This document shows, piece by piece, positions 10,309 to 21,198 of a stretch of 64,000 bases of DNA (its first letter is position 1; the number at the start of each line of letters is the position of its first letter). Source of the DNA: Sporothrix humicola (Eukaryota > Ascomycota > Sordariomycetes > Ophiostomatales > Ophiostomataceae); the NCBI GenBank assembly GCA_021396245.1, contig WNYE01000003.1:558001-622000 (forward strand). Reading direction: 5' to 3'. Under the pieces are notes generated by a model. That model was not told the origin of the DNA, ran no database searches, and saw only the letters and a program-made list of their open reading frames with translations. The translations under genes and the position numbers were made by a program.

Positions 10309-12286
10309 GGTGGCGGTGGTGTGTGTTTGAATTTAATGTATGTGCTTGTGTGATTGAGAGTTTGTGTGTTTGTTTACTTTGATCTTGATGATATCACTTG
10401 GTGGCGTTTATCTAGGATAAGAATAAAATGGTCAAAATCGAGTAAGAAGACGTCCAAGCTTCTTCTATAGAGTCTACAAATTTGTTATCAAGTATCACCC
10501 TGCTTCACTTTCTGTGGACCAACGGAAGAGCTCTGCTTGATCCAGGGTCTCATGAAAACGCGTGCGAGTGTACATGTACATGCAATTTAGACGGACCAAA
10601 ATATACCGAGCCAAGTGATCGTCGTCGTCATCTCTCTTTTCAGATAATTTACTCTTTTAACTTACGACGTGCTCGACATATCAGTTTTTGTGTATGGTTT
10701 ATCACGTTGCCTTTCTTTGTTTGCCATGCACAGTCTCCGTCTTACTCTGAGCCCGATAAGAGGAACCTTGAGAAAGGTGAGCATCTCCAAACAGGCTTTA
10801 CGAGTACGAGAACACATCCATTCGAATGCTCGTCGAGCTTTAGAGGTGTGAGACGGATGTGTGTCGATGCACGCCGTGACTGCCGTTTTGGGTAGAACTC
10901 GATGTCGTCCATGCTCCTGCCGTCTTTCCTCTCGACTTCACTTACACGCCCTGCCAGGAAGACCCACTTTCGGCACATGCGGGGCCGTTATCGTGTAAGT
11001 CGACGGTTGAAGGCGGTTGAGAGAGGGACAGCCAACGGCTTTCAAAGTATCAAAGTCTCCGTTTGTGTTGGCCATGACTCCGTTCAGCCTCTCCACGAAC
11101 CCTGCCCTGCCTTGATGTCGGCTCGACGGCTAGTCTCCGAGTGCGACCAGGGACGTGGAGTTGCAGTGCAGTGTCTTTAGCGTGTTCCAGCGGATCGCCA
11201 AACGGGGGCCGACAAAACGATGTCTTGCCTGTAGTGTTAATAGCGTCTGCAGCACTAGTGAGCTGTCATCGGGCAAACGAGTCCGGCTCTTTCTGTGGCG
11301 GGCCGGCGTGGTCGGCCTAGTGTGTGCCTAGTGAACAGCTAGTTTGCTGTGCAGATATTCCTTTATCTATGTGGTCGTTCCCCTGATTATCAGGTTTCTT
11401 GGTGCATTTCGCATATCCCATTATTTCCCTTGGCCGTCTCTTATCTAGAGTTTGCCAGTGTCTTTTTCGTCCTTCACACATGGCCCAGCCAAGCTCGTCT
11501 TGACTGCCCTCCATTTCGGTAGACCAGTGTGTCCGTCCGTCACCGTTTTCAAAGCAACCACCAGCAATAGCTATTGTAGATAAACGTTGCTTGCCATGTC
11601 TTATCAAGCGAGACACACTTAACGGCAGATGGAGCTGTCTGAATCCGTAGATCTTGATAGCCAATGGACGTCTGCCTTTCTTGCTTTCTTGCTGCAAACT
11701 CGTGTATCCGTGTCTTTCTTTTCTTTTTCCAAAGCTTCGTGTCGTTCTTGTCTTCCATTCTCTCCGTAGCTTGCCACATGGTTTGCCTCAAGGTGATACT
11801 CGCTATCTGAAAATACTCGACAAAAGAAGTGTCTAGATTCACAAGACGAAAGATCACAAAATCAACGGAAGGGCAAACACGCGAGCCAACGCCACACTGC
11901 AAAGCCGGGAGTCGACATCGATGCTCCTCGATATTGGTATTGGCTGTCGACCAAAATACTGATACTAGGATCTGAGATACGGACAAGGCAAGCTTGGATC
12001 CTACTCTCCAGATATCCAGATACCCAGTATCCAGTCTTTTGGATAGACCGGGGACTGCACGCGGCAGCCCGGGACTCACACTTTTGCTCTACGACCTCTT
12101 ACACCGTGTAGCCTGACACTTACACTCTACCTATCACACTCTCGTATTGTTTATCACCGTCCCCTGTCCTGTCTTCTTATTTATATAAGATCTACACCCG
12201 TCCTTTACCGTTCACCTTTACCTTTACCTTCATCATCACCATCTTCACCAACTTCCTTTATTTTTTCATCACACACCCTCCTCCAC
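10309..12286. promoter_or_regulatory. Divergent intergenic region between FMN monooxygenase and permease
   Basis: Promoters of both flanking genes must lie in this 2-kb interval. The permease side has a strong TATA-like box and a pyrimidine-rich leader (12100-12286). Short open frames inside have no recognisable family features, and no RNA gene was seen. Confidence 0.55.
12182..12189 (+). promoter_or_regulatory. Candidate TATA box of the amino-acid permease
   Basis: TATATAAG lies 98 bp before the permease ATG and is followed by a C/T-rich stretch suitable for transcription start. Assignment is by sequence and position only. Confidence 0.5.
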
Positions 12287-13780
12287 ATGGCCTCTGAAAA
12301 AAGCAACGACAGCAAGCATGCTGTCGGCCCCGTCGACGCCGACGTCGAGCCCAGCATCAGCAACGGCGTTGTCGGCGTGGCGGGCAGCGAGTCGCTCGAA
12401 GACCAGGAAGTGTTCAAGGCGACGAGCGACGGCGTCGACTTCCGCACCGTGACCTGGCAGCGCCTCATTATTATTCTGCTCAAAGTGCAGATTGCCACGG
12501 GCGTGCTGGGCATCCCCGGCGCCATGGGCTCGCTGGGTGCCGTCCCTGGCGCGCTGCTGGTCGTCGGCTGGCAGGCGATGAACACGTACACGGCCTGCGT
12601 CCTCATTGACTTTCGCAACCGGCATCCTCATTGTCACAGTATGTACCCCAAGTTTTCCACAACTAACATCATCTCCATCTTCCTGCTACGCATACTGACA
12701 AATGTAGCCATCGTCGATATGTGCGGCGTGATGTGGGGCGCTGTTGGCCGCGAGCTGGTCGGTCTTCTCTTCGTCATCGCCTTTATCCTCTGTGCCGGCT
12801 CGGGTCTGCTGGCCACGTCCATCGCCTTCAACGCCTTGAGCGAACACGGCGCCTGCTCGGTGTGGTTCTCGTTCGTGGCCATGATCCTGATTGTCATGTA
12901 CTCGTCGATCCGCACGTGGAACCGCATGACCTGGCCCATGACCCTGGGCTTCTTCTGCGTCATGGGCGGCATTCTGTCCGTTGTCGTCGGCGTCACGCTC
13001 CAGGACCGCCCGGCTGCTGCCCCTGCCACGGGCCCCTACGAGCTCGGCTTCTATGCCGTCGCCCACCCTTCGTTTGCGGCCGGCATCACGGCCTGTGCCA
13101 CCATTTTCGTGTCGTCGGCCGCCGGCCCCGTCTACATTCCGATCATTGCCGAGATGAAGCGCCCGCAGGACTACAAAAAGGCCGTGATCCCCGTCTCGGT
13201 GATTGTTGCCTCCGTGTACCTGTCGCTGTCCATGGTCGTCTACTATTACTGCGGCGAGTGGATTGCCACGCCGTCGCTCGGCTCGGCCGGCCCCCTCATC
13301 AAGAAGATTGCCTACGGCATTGCCCTGCCCAGTCTGGTGATCAGCGCCGGCATTTTCAACCACACCGCCGCCAAGTACCTCTTTGTCCGCGTCCTGCGCA
13401 AGTCCGCCCACCTCCAGGCCAACACCTGGCAGCACTGGACCGTCTGGCTGCTGTGCAACCTGTTCTTTGGCGTGCTCGCTTTCCTGTTCGCCGAGGGCAT
13501 CCCCGTCTTCAACTACATGCTGGCCCTGACCGGCTCATTCTGCTTCTCGCCCATGAGCCTCACGTTCCCGGCCTGCATGTGGATGTACGAGTACGGCAAC
13601 AGCGCGCTCAAGGGCGGCACCATGCGCCAAAAGATGATGCTCGCGCTCAACGTCACCATCTTTGGCATTGGCGCTCTCCTGCTGGTCGGCGGCGTCTACG
13701 GCACGGCCGAGTCGATCAAGCAGTCGTACTCGCACGGCACCGCCTTTTCGTGTGCCGACAACTCCAACACGGTGGCTTAG
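12287..13780 (+). CDS. Amino-acid permease, AAAP family (Neurospora MTR-like)
   Basis: Two exons, 12287-12638 and 12708-13780. The 69-bp intron (donor GTATGT, branch TACTGAC, acceptor TGTAG) is a multiple of three without stops, so unspliced translation would insert 23 residues. Splicing restores the family sequence HPHCHTIVDMCGVMWG. The 474-residue product has a hydrophilic N-terminus (about 55 residues) and roughly 11 membrane helices. Characteristic segments are KVQIATGVLGIPGAMGSLGAVPG, FRNRHPH, GRELVGLLFVIAFILCAGSG and FVSSAAGPVYIPIIAEMKRPQDYKKA. It should be a plasma-membrane neutral/aromatic amino-acid:H+ symporter, by analogy with MTR. It sits convergently with the FAD oxidoreductase. 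Confidence 0.92.
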   Translation: MASEKSNDSKHAVGPVDADVEPSISNGVVGVAGSESLEDQEVFKATSDGVDFRTVTWQRLIIILLKVQIATGVLGIPGAMGSLGAVPGALLVVGWQAMNTYTACVLIDFRNRHPHCHSMYPKFSTTNIISIFLLRILTNVAIVDMCGVMWGAVGRELVGLLFVIAFILCAGSGLLATSIAFNALSEHGACSVWFSFVAMILIVMYSSIRTWNRMTWPMTLGFFCVMGGILSVVVGVTLQDRPAAAPATGPYELGFYAVAHPSFAAGITACATIFVSSAAGPVYIPIIAEMKRPQDYKKAVIPVSVIVASVYLSLSMVVYYYCGEWIATPSLGSAGPLIKKIAYGIALPSLVISAGIFNHTAAKYLFVRVLRKSAHLQANTWQHWTVWLLCNLFFGVLAFLFAEGIPVFNYMLALTGSFCFSPMSLTFPACMWMYEYGNSALKGGTMRQKMMLALNVTIFGIGALLLVGGVYGTAESIKQSYSHGTAFSCADNSNTVA

Positions 13781-13935
13781 GTGGTTGTTGTTTTTGGGTT
13801 TGAAGAGTTGATGTGTGTCGAGTTATAATTCACTTTGTGTTTCCTTTTAATAGACGATAGATCTGCTTGTGCACTTGCAATAGATCAATAGATTCCCGCT
13901 ATGCCATGTATGTAAATAGATCCCCGTGATGCCGA

Positions 13936-15204
13936 TCAATGCTCGTAAAATGATGGCACACCCGCCTTGCCTTCACGCAATCCCAGCCCGCTAATGTCTG
14001 CACTCAGTGCCCGCCCCTGCACCAGCTCTGCCAGCACCATGCCCGTGCCTGGCCCCATGCTGATGCCCCAAGGGCCGTGACCGGCAGAGGCAAACACGCC
14101 GCCAGCGCCGCCAACCTGGCTGTCCTCTGTCGACGTAGCAGACAGTTTCTCATCCAGCAGTCGTAGCACCAGAGGCGCACCCCATGGCGTTGCCGGCCGG
14201 TGGCAGAGGCCTCTCCTCAACACAATGATATTGTCGTCGTCCTCGCCCAGAATCCGCTTGCATGTTGTTAGTAAGTCATCAAGCTGGTCCTGCGACGGCT
14301 GCGAGTCCGATGCCTTTTCGGGAAGTGGGAGAGTTGACGAGTTCAGACCGCCCAGGTACAGCGTGCCGTTGGCCCGTCCAAACATTTCCGGGCAGTACTT
14401 CATCCCGCCGCCGGCGGCAAAGAGCGCAAAGCAGTCGTTGATGGCCGTCCGCTTGGGCTTGACAACCAGCGAGTGGCCCGAGTAGTTGTGTACCGGCAGC
14501 GGACGGCGGGCAGCATCCTCGGGGAACAGCTCGGCATACACCCGGGGTGTCCAGCAGCCAGCCGTGATCACAAGACGGGTGCAAGCCAAAGTAGTCTGAG
14601 AGCCGTTCTCTTCTATTGTGACCGATGACAGCTTGCCGCCCTCCTTGTTGACAGCCACCACTCGCGCCGGCTGGTGCAGCTGCACGCCTCGTTCCTGTGC
14701 TTTCCCCAGCAAGTATTGACAGAAGGGGAGTGGCTCCACCTGTCCGGCCGTCCCGTCGTCGGCCAGCACTTCCACACGGTCGCCTTCTTGTCTGTGCAGC
14801 CACCCGGGCACACTCTTTTTCGAGCCATCGGCCGCCGGCGCCGCCGTCGATCGACTCGTGCCCTGCAGCAGCCAGTCCTCTCCCCGCTGGTCGCCCTTGT
14901 CCTCCTCGCCTCCTGGCAGTCCATAACTCAGCGCTGTCGACAGGGCATAGCCCCATCTCTTGGCCCCGTCGTGCTGTGCCGCCAGGGCCGCGTGCTGGTC
15001 AAACGAGAGCGCCGCCAGGCTGGCCGAGTGCGGCGCCATCCAGTCTCTGGCCAGGAACCCACCAGCGAAGCCAGACGCAGAGGCAAACAGCGTGTCGGTG
15101 TTTTCGACCAGGTGAACCTTGCCGGCGCCCTCTGGGTCGTTTTCGGCCATGTAGTAGGCCGTGGTGACGCCGACGATACCGGCGCCGATGATAACCGTCG
15201 CCAT
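13936..15204 (-). CDS. FAD-dependent oxidoreductase, DAO superfamily (Tda3-like)
   Basis: Single exon, 422 residues from ATG 15204. I chose this start because the dinucleotide-binding motif follows at once: VIIGAGIVGVTTAYY (GxGxxG at residues 7-12), with the Glu of VHLVEN closing the Rossmann beta-alpha-beta unit. SASGFAGGFLARDW and a C-terminal second FAD motif, GGVFASAGHGPWGISMGPGTGMVLAELVQG, complete the DAO fold. The domain layout resembles yeast Tda3, a DAO-type protein linked to endosome-Golgi traffic, and small amino-acid oxidases. Which applies cannot be settled here. It is divergent from the SDR gene, sharing 15205-15852, and convergent with the amino-acid permease. Confidence 0.9.
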   Translation of the reverse strand: MATVIIGAGIVGVTTAYYMAENDPEGAGKVHLVENTDTLFASASGFAGGFLARDWMAPHSASLAALSFDQHAALAAQHDGAKRWGYALSTALSYGLPGGEEDKGDQRGEDWLLQGTSRSTAAPAADGSKKSVPGWLHRQEGDRVEVLADDGTAGQVEPLPFCQYLLGKAQERGVQLHQPARVVAVNKEGGKLSSVTIEENGSQTTLACTRLVITAGCWTPRVYAELFPEDAARRPLPVHNYSGHSLVVKPKRTAINDCFALFAAGGGMKYCPEMFGRANGTLYLGGLNSSTLPLPEKASDSQPSQDQLDDLLTTCKRILGEDDDNIIVLRRGLCHRPATPWGAPLVLRLLDEKLSATSTEDSQVGGAGGVFASAGHGPWGISMGPGTGMVLAELVQGRALSADISGLGLREGKAGVPSFYEH

Positions 15205-15852
15205 CCAGTGTGGGGGTGTAAGTGGGTGTTTTTCTGAGTGTTGACTTTGGTTTCGTGCAGATTGTGCTCGGAGACGAAACGGCAATAGTGAGTGTACAAT
15301 ACTAGCGAATAGACTAGATCTCCGACACGGGGCGTGTTGCGTCTAAATAGTAATCGGGAGGAGAAGACGGAAGGCGCGACCGATGACGAAAGACAGACAA
15401 ATAAAGGACGATACAAAAATCACACGATCGCAACTTCCAAAAAACAATGCCGAACGCCGGAGGACCATTTACATTTATATATGGAGCGGTTCAAGGCGAG
15501 CGGAGCTCAAAGTACAAAAGAGCAGGAGCTACCCCAACGCCGGTGCTGTTTCCTTGGTCTTTCCTTGGTCTTGGCCCGCGTTCGCCTCTCTTCCAGCTCC
15601 TTCCCCGTCTCGATCCCAATTGACCCCACACTACCGAGAACAGAAAAATTGTCGAAACAGGCAAAAAAAGACGATTCAAAAGACAGACGATCTGCTCTCT
15701 ACCTCTCTACCTCTCCCCAAATTCCCCAAACTCAAACGACACACCGAACGACCGAACGAACTGCGACCCAGCCGCAAACTAGCCAAGACGTTACTTGTCT
15801 CCACAAAACACTTGAATAACCGCCCGCCACGCCCTTTGACGTCGTTCCCGCC
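15205..15852. promoter_or_regulatory. Divergent promoter interval, FAD oxidoreductase / SDR
   Basis: This 648-bp interval lies between the start codons of two oxidoreductase genes transcribed away from each other. It therefore probably holds both promoters, which makes co-regulation possible. The SDR side is A/C-rich with few G, typical of a fungal 5' leader. Confidence 0.5.
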
Positions 15853-16739
15853 ATGTCAAAAGTCATCCTCGTCACCGGCGCCAGTCGCGGCATCGGCCTT
15901 GCAGTTGCCCGCCACCTGCTGGCCCATTCGCACAAGGTCGTGCTGGTGGCCAGAGCTGCCGCTCCTCTCGAAGCTCTCCAGAAGGAATTCCCGTCGCAGG
16001 TCGCCTTCAAGGCCACCGATGCCACCGACTACAAGGCACTCGCCAGCACCGTCGACCTCGCCGTCTCGACGTTTGGCCAGCTCGACGGCGTCGTCATCAA
16101 CCACGGCGCTTTGTCTCCGATCCAGAAGCTCGCCGATGCCGACCTGGACGAGTGGAAGCGCCTCTACGACATCAACGTGTTCAGCGCGTTGGCACTGGTG
16201 GGTGTACCCCCTTGATACTACATTTATGCCACTTGTGACTTTGTTGCTGACAGCTACGCACCCTCACCCCAGAGCCAAGCAGCCCTGCCTGCCCTCCGCG
16301 CCAGCAAAGGCCGCATCGTCTTGGTCTCGTCTGGCGCCGCCCGCAAGGGCTACGCCTCGTGGGGCGCCTACGGAAGCTCCAAGGCCGCGGCCAACTCGCT
16401 GGTGCAGCACCTGGCCGTCGAGGAGCCGCTGATTACGTCGGTCGCCGTCACGCCCGGCCGCGTCGACACGGACATGCAGAAGCAGATCCGCGAGCAGGGC
16501 GCGACGGGCGGCATGGACCCCAAGGTGCTGGCCACCTTTGTGGACGCCCACGCCGACGGCAGCCTCAACCCGCCTGAGAAGCCGGCCGAGGTGCTGGCCA
16601 AACTGGCGCTGGACGCCGCACCCGAGCTGTCGGGGACGTTCTTTAAGTGGGTGCCCACTACAATTTCCCTTTCCCATACTTCTACGATACTAACGACGCT
16701 AGCTGGAACGATGCGCACATGGATGCGTATCACTGGTAG
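15853..16739 (+). CDS. Short-chain dehydrogenase/reductase (classical SDR)
   Basis: Three exons: 15853-16197, 16273-16646 and 16703-16739. Intron 1 runs from GTGGGT to CCCCAG with branch GCTGAC. Intron 2 runs from GTGGGT to GCTAG with branch ACTAAC. The product is 251 residues. The NAD(P)-binding motif TGASRGIG is at residues 8-15, the structural motif is NHGA, and the catalytic set is Ser135, Tyr148 and Lys152 (YGSSK). The C-terminus FNWNDAHMDAYHW is supplied by a last exon of only 37 nt. The layout fits fungal benzil-reductase/sepiapterin-reductase-like SDRs. The substrate is unknown. It is the last gene of the metabolic run before housekeeping genes begin. Confidence 0.9.
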
Positions 16740-18633
16740 GCTGGTAGGGTTACGAGTAGAGTCGGCCATGTCGATGTCGACGAGTGTGGGATCCTAGATC
16801 TGATCTGAACCATGTTAGCAGTGTTCTTAAATAGACTGCATATAAATAATGTGAAGATTGGTCAACACACAACATGGCAAAAGAAAGCGCATCAGTCGAA
16901 AGATGAAAAGACGGATTGATAGGTATCCACATGTAGTTTCGGTATTAGCATGGAATATCAAAGGGTTACATCACGCGCGCTTTCTTTGCCATATAGTTGT
17001 TGTGTGCCGTTTGTTTTGGGTAGTTCTGTGTTGTTCTCAGGAGGTGGATGCTCGTCCAATGTGTCTTACATTTTGAGGTGGAGTTGGGTCAGAGAGGTCG
17101 ACGAGGTTCAGAGAATAGAGTGGACTTCTGCAACATCTTGGCGAGTTAGCATGCTGACAGGACGTGCATGAAGACCAAATTGTGGTCTGGAAGGAAAATG
17201 TCCAAAATTATCCAAAAGCATGCCACAGCAGAAGGATCAGGAACAAAGGTTTTTCTCCGTCATGAAAAGATCGGTATTTGATAGTACATAGTTCGAGCAT
17301 CATATCGACTGCTGGGCGGGAAATGAATGGGGAATTTGCAGAGAAAAAAGAAAGGCAAAAGAGCGTACCAAATAGGATGTTGACTCGCCCAAAGACGGCG
17401 GACCCAAGACGGAAATTAAATTGCCATTGGCATCTTTGCGAGAGTTAGCACAACGCTCGATTAAGCAGCTCCAAAGAGCAGAGAAAAGTAGACGAAGAGT
17501 GAGAAGAAGAGAGATAGAAGAGGCCAGTTCAGAGACGTCCGTTTGGAAAGACAAGGTCAATCACCATTATTTTTGTATGACTGGGGCGACGTAAAGCTCA
17601 TCATTTGAGGCCGGGAGAGGGAGATGGAAGAAGGGAAAAGTGAAGATCTGGAGAGAAGAGAAGAGGATGTAAATACTAACCATTTCAAAATGTCGTGACA
17701 AGAACATCAATCACAAGAAGTCGACGGAACGAAAGCCAGAACACTTGTTCCAGTGTTGAGCGGCGAAATCAAGAAAGAAAAGATGAAGGAAGCAGACAGG
17801 CAACTAATCGTTGCTGCTCGCAAAAAGAAAGAGGTGCATCTTGAAGGAACACCAAAAAGGTGAGGTCAAAAAAGTGAAGAGAAGGAGAAAAGAAGAAGAG
17901 ATCAAAATTTGGCGCCAAAATGTATTTGTAGCTGGCACGAAAAAATTCAATCAGAAAGAGGAACCCGAGAAAATTAAAGTGGGTCAATCCAGGGCGGTGA
18001 GGAATTCCAAAAAGGTCCCCACAGCAAGTCCCCCTTATGTAAGGATCGCGCTTGCCATTTGGCCTCTGCCTTCTTTGTTTTCTGCCCCTCTCTAGCCTCT
18101 AGCATCCCTTCCCCCACTGTCGCGCCGCCAGCACAGCCTATTTAAGACTTGCCCATCTCTTGGGGTCAGGCATATGAAAGGCGGAGGGCCCGCACTCTCT
18201 GGATTTGACCTGCAGATGTCAAGTCAAAAGTCGACGAACACCATCAACACCACCACCAAAGCTCTACAACGTATTAGTGTCAGCTATCAAAATCAACGGT
18301 ACACAAAAACAACAACCAACGTCACGAATACCACAAACGCGAAACAAGGAACAACGGCCCAACTGATTATATTTTTAAGAACGGATTCTTCCATTTTCGT
18401 CAAACACGCTATTGTCTAAGCTCTCTATCAGCAGTCACCCAAAAGTGACATCAACACGAAGCAAGCTTCAAACATTGCGAAAAGAAACGAGGAAACAAAG
18501 AAAACTCGCTCTCCGAGCTTGCAAAATTACGAAATAAATCAAGCACAAAAGCCAGCCTGCGACAATATTACAAACGCGGCTGCTTATATCACTTGGATAA
18601 TATCATAATCAACCAACACACATCTCCGTCAAC
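16740..18633. other. Intergenic region between SDR and NC2-beta
   Basis: About 1.9 kb, with purine-rich stretches at 17450-17950. The last 500 bp are A/C-rich and resemble the leader of the NC2-beta gene. No gene with recognisable features was found. Confidence 0.6.
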
Positions 18634-19111
18634 ATGTCAGATCACGAAGGCGACTTTGGAGGTGAGTACCCTCTTCCCAAGCTTTCTTTCTTCATTGCTT
18701 CCCACTAACATTCCAGGCAACGACGACCTCTCCCTCCCCAAGGCCACCGTCCAGAAAATCGTCACCGAGATCCTGCCGCCGAGCATGGGCATTGCCTTTT
18801 CGCGCGACGCCCGCGACCTGCTGATCGAGTGCTGCGTCGAGTTCATAACGCTAATCTCGAGCGAGGCCAACGAGATCAGCGAGAAGGAGGCCAAGAAGAC
18901 GATTGCGTGCGACCACGTTACGCGCGCGCTGGAGCACCTGGGCTTCGCCGAGTACGTGGGCGCGGTGCTCGAGGCGGCGCAGGAGCACAAGGAGGTGCAA
19001 AAGGGCCGCGAGCGCAAGGCGGACAAGTTTACGCAGAGCGGCATGACGCTCGAGGAGCTAGAGCGGCTGCAGCAGGAACAGTTTGCGGAGGCGGCGATGC
19101 GGCACGGTTAG
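18634..19111 (+). CDS. NC2-beta (Dr1) histone-fold transcription repressor subunit
   Basis: Two exons, 18634-18661 and 18717-19111. The 55-bp intron has donor GTGAGT, branch ACTAAC and acceptor TTCCAG, and splicing gives 140 residues. The N-terminus MSDHEGDFGGNDDLSLPKATVQKIV leads into an H2B-type histone fold (about 13-100). The signature is SLPKATVQKIVTEILP, then SRDARDLLIECCVEFITLISSEANEI and KKTIACDHVTRALEHLGFAEYV. A basic C-terminal tail with a short EELERLQQEQ helix follows. NC2-beta pairs with NC2-alpha and binds TBP on DNA, blocking TFIIA/TFIIB. The length and core motifs match fungal orthologues. Confidence 0.96.
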
Positions 19112-19668
19112 GAGAACGGGCCAAACAAGCGCAGCGAGTTGTGAGGTCGGAGGTCGTTTGGTCGTTTGGTCGACATTTGTTTGTTCAAGTCCTTTTGTTT
19201 GGGCGCACGGCGTTGGGAGCGGTGCTTCTGGGTTTTCATTTCATATTTACATTACTTGCATACGAACATATAAAGCATTATTACCTTGTTACTTGTCTCC
19301 TTTCAAATACTGTGCATAGATCACTGGTGTCAACATAGATATAAACGAGAAATAGAAATGCATTGACGGTATAAGACAAATAAGGAAAGAATGAGAAGAA
19401 TAAGAATATGTCAAGGAGTGTACAAACTGAGGTCTTCCAATGAAGAAACTACAGTAAAAGGGTGTGTCAAGAAGTTAAAGTATGTAAACGCCAATCTTGT
19501 TCTGGGCAAGACACAAGTGAAATAGACAAAAGAAAAATTCCAGTAAAAGAAACGCAATGAGATAGGAAATGTAAGGATGTGTAATGGTGTGGATGTGTAA
19601 GGTTGTATGCCAGTCTGGTGGTATCAAAAATTATTAATCAAGACAAAAGGATCCAAGGGTCCAAAAGT
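19112..19668. other. Convergent 3' intergenic region, NC2-beta / His-rich protein
   Basis: This holds the 3' ends of two converging genes. It is AT-richer than the flanks, with no gene or RNA recognised. Confidence 0.6.
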
Positions 19669-21198
19669 CTACTTGGTCTCCTCGTCCTTGTACTCGGGCA
19701 GGTCCTCGGTCGAGGCCAACATCAGGCCGGCCTTCTCCTCGTCGCCAGCCGCCTCGTTGGCATGGCGCTCGGCGGCAGCAACCTTGGACTTGCTGCTGCG
19801 GCGAGCGTGGGTGCCGGTCGTCGTCTTGGTGTTCTTGCGGGCCACGAAGCGCCAGAGGCCGATCATGACGGAGCCGACGGCCATGCCGATGACGGCAACG
19901 GCAATACCGGCCACGACGCCCAGGAGGACAGGGAACAGAATGTGCGAGGCAAACTTGCGGACCAGGCGTGCCCAGCTGTGCTTGTGCGCGTGGTGCTTGC
20001 GGGGAGTCTCCGAGTCCTCCTCAGAGTCCTCCTCAGAGTCCTCCTCATGGTGGTGGTGGTGGTGACGGTGGGGCTTCTCCTCGTCGTCCTCGCTAGCTTC
20101 GGCCATGGCCTTGGCCTTGCCACCGCAGCCGTGGTGGTGGGCCTTGATGCTTGACGAGATAATGGCCTTCCAGCGGCACAGGATGTTGGAGCAGGCGTCG
20201 AGCTGCTCCTTGAGGGCGGTCATCGGGTCCTTGGCGGGAGCAGGAGCAATCATCTCGGGAGACGACTCAGCGCCCTCCAGGTCGACGCGGGCAATCATCA
20301 GGTCGCCCTCGGGCGTGAGGAGCAGGCGAATGTTGACGGCCGGGATGCCCTTGATGAACTCACCGTTGACCTGGATGATCTCGAGCGACAGGCCCACGAC
20401 CGCCATGCCATTGCTCTCGTCCTGACCGACATCCTGCGTCTGCAGGGCGTAGCCCAGGGGCACCTTGACAAGGTGCTTGCCGTGGTCGTGGTGCTCGTGA
20501 TGCTTCTTGCCGCGGAAGTCGTTGTCGAAACGGCCGGCGTCACCCTTGTGCTTCCAGTGCTTGCCCTCGAAGCCGTCCTTCTCGTCGTCGTCGTGCTTGC
20601 GGTGCTTGCGGTGTCTCTTCTTCAGCTCTTCCTCGTGGCTGTCGTGGTCGTGGTGCTCATCATCGTGGTGCTTCTCTTCGTCATCATGCTTCTCATCATG
20701 CTCCTTCTCGTCGTCGTGCTCCTCCTTGTGCTCCTTGTGGTGCTTCATCTTGTGGTGGAAGTGGTCCGGGGCCTGCGTCGCCATCAGGCCGTCGTTGTTG
20801 ATGTCGACGTTGGGGTACACCTCAAAGTCGTTGACCAACAGGTGGTCGCCGGCGGCCTGGTGGTCGATCTTGAAGAAGAGGTTGATATGGTTCTCGACGT
20901 CCGTCAGCGTCACGACCTCGCCCTTCTTGCGGATCTGCATCGAGCAGCCCGGGCACGGCACCTTGACCTTGGTGAACTCGTGGTAGAAAGGGCTGACCAT
21001 GGACACGCCGGGTGTCTCGGTGTCGAATCGGGTGTCGCTGACATCGCCAATCAGCTCTCTGTTCTTGCCGCCGTGATGGCGGTGGTGGCCGCCGCGTTCG
21101 CGCTCGTTTTCGGCGACAACGTCGGTAGGCGGCGGCAGCAGGAAAGCCGACACCGTCGACGATGCCAGCGCCGCGGCGAGGAGTGCCTTGGGCAACAT
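19669..21198 (-). CDS. Secreted/membrane protein with histidine-acidic low-complexity insertions
   Basis: Single exon, 509 residues. A cleavable signal peptide (about 1-18, LLAAALASSTVSA) leads to a lumenal/extracellular region and one membrane helix (about 419-449, ILFPVLLGVVAGIAVAVIGM). A basic cytosolic tail of about 60 residues ends PEYKDEETK. The globular part contains a CPGC pair (Cys82/Cys85) and a CSNILC pair (Cys336/Cys341). It is interrupted by a His/Asp/Glu/Lys-rich stretch at about 143-242, and a second one with a His7 run lies at about 353-407. The globular part resembles an uncharacterised fungal single-pass membrane family. Metal binding is suggested by the His clusters but not shown. 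It converges with NC2-beta. Confidence 0.85.
   Translation of the reverse strand: MLPKALLAAALASSTVSAFLLPPPTDVVAENERERGGHHRHHGGKNRELIGDVSDTRFDTETPGVSMVSPFYHEFTKVKVPCPGCSMQIRKKGEVVTLTDVENHINLFFKIDHQAAGDHLLVNDFEVYPNVDINNDGLMATQAPDHFHHKMKHHKEHKEEHDDEKEHDEKHDDEEKHHDDEHHDHDSHEEELKKRHRKHRKHDDDEKDGFEGKHWKHKGDAGRFDNDFRGKKHHEHHDHGKHLVKVPLGYALQTQDVGQDESNGMAVVGLSLEIIQVNGEFIKGIPAVNIRLLLTPEGDLMIARVDLEGAESSPEMIAPAPAKDPMTALKEQLDACSNILCRWKAIISSSIKAHHHGCGGKAKAMAEASEDDEEKPHRHHHHHHEEDSEEDSEEDSETPRKHHAHKHSWARLVRKFASHILFPVLLGVVAGIAVAVIGMAVGSVMIGLWRFVARKNTKTTTGTHARRSSKSKVAAAERHANEAAGDEEKAGLMLASTEDLPEYKDEETK

Noticed and set aside
12639..12707. Reading through the permease intron as coding
   Set aside because: It is open and a multiple of three, but it has donor GTATGT, branch TACTGAC and a TAG acceptor, and it disrupts the conserved HPHCHTIVDMCG region.
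12721..13803. 360-codon forward open frame
   Set aside because: Overlaps the amino-acid permease in another frame; His/Arg/Pro-rich shadow.
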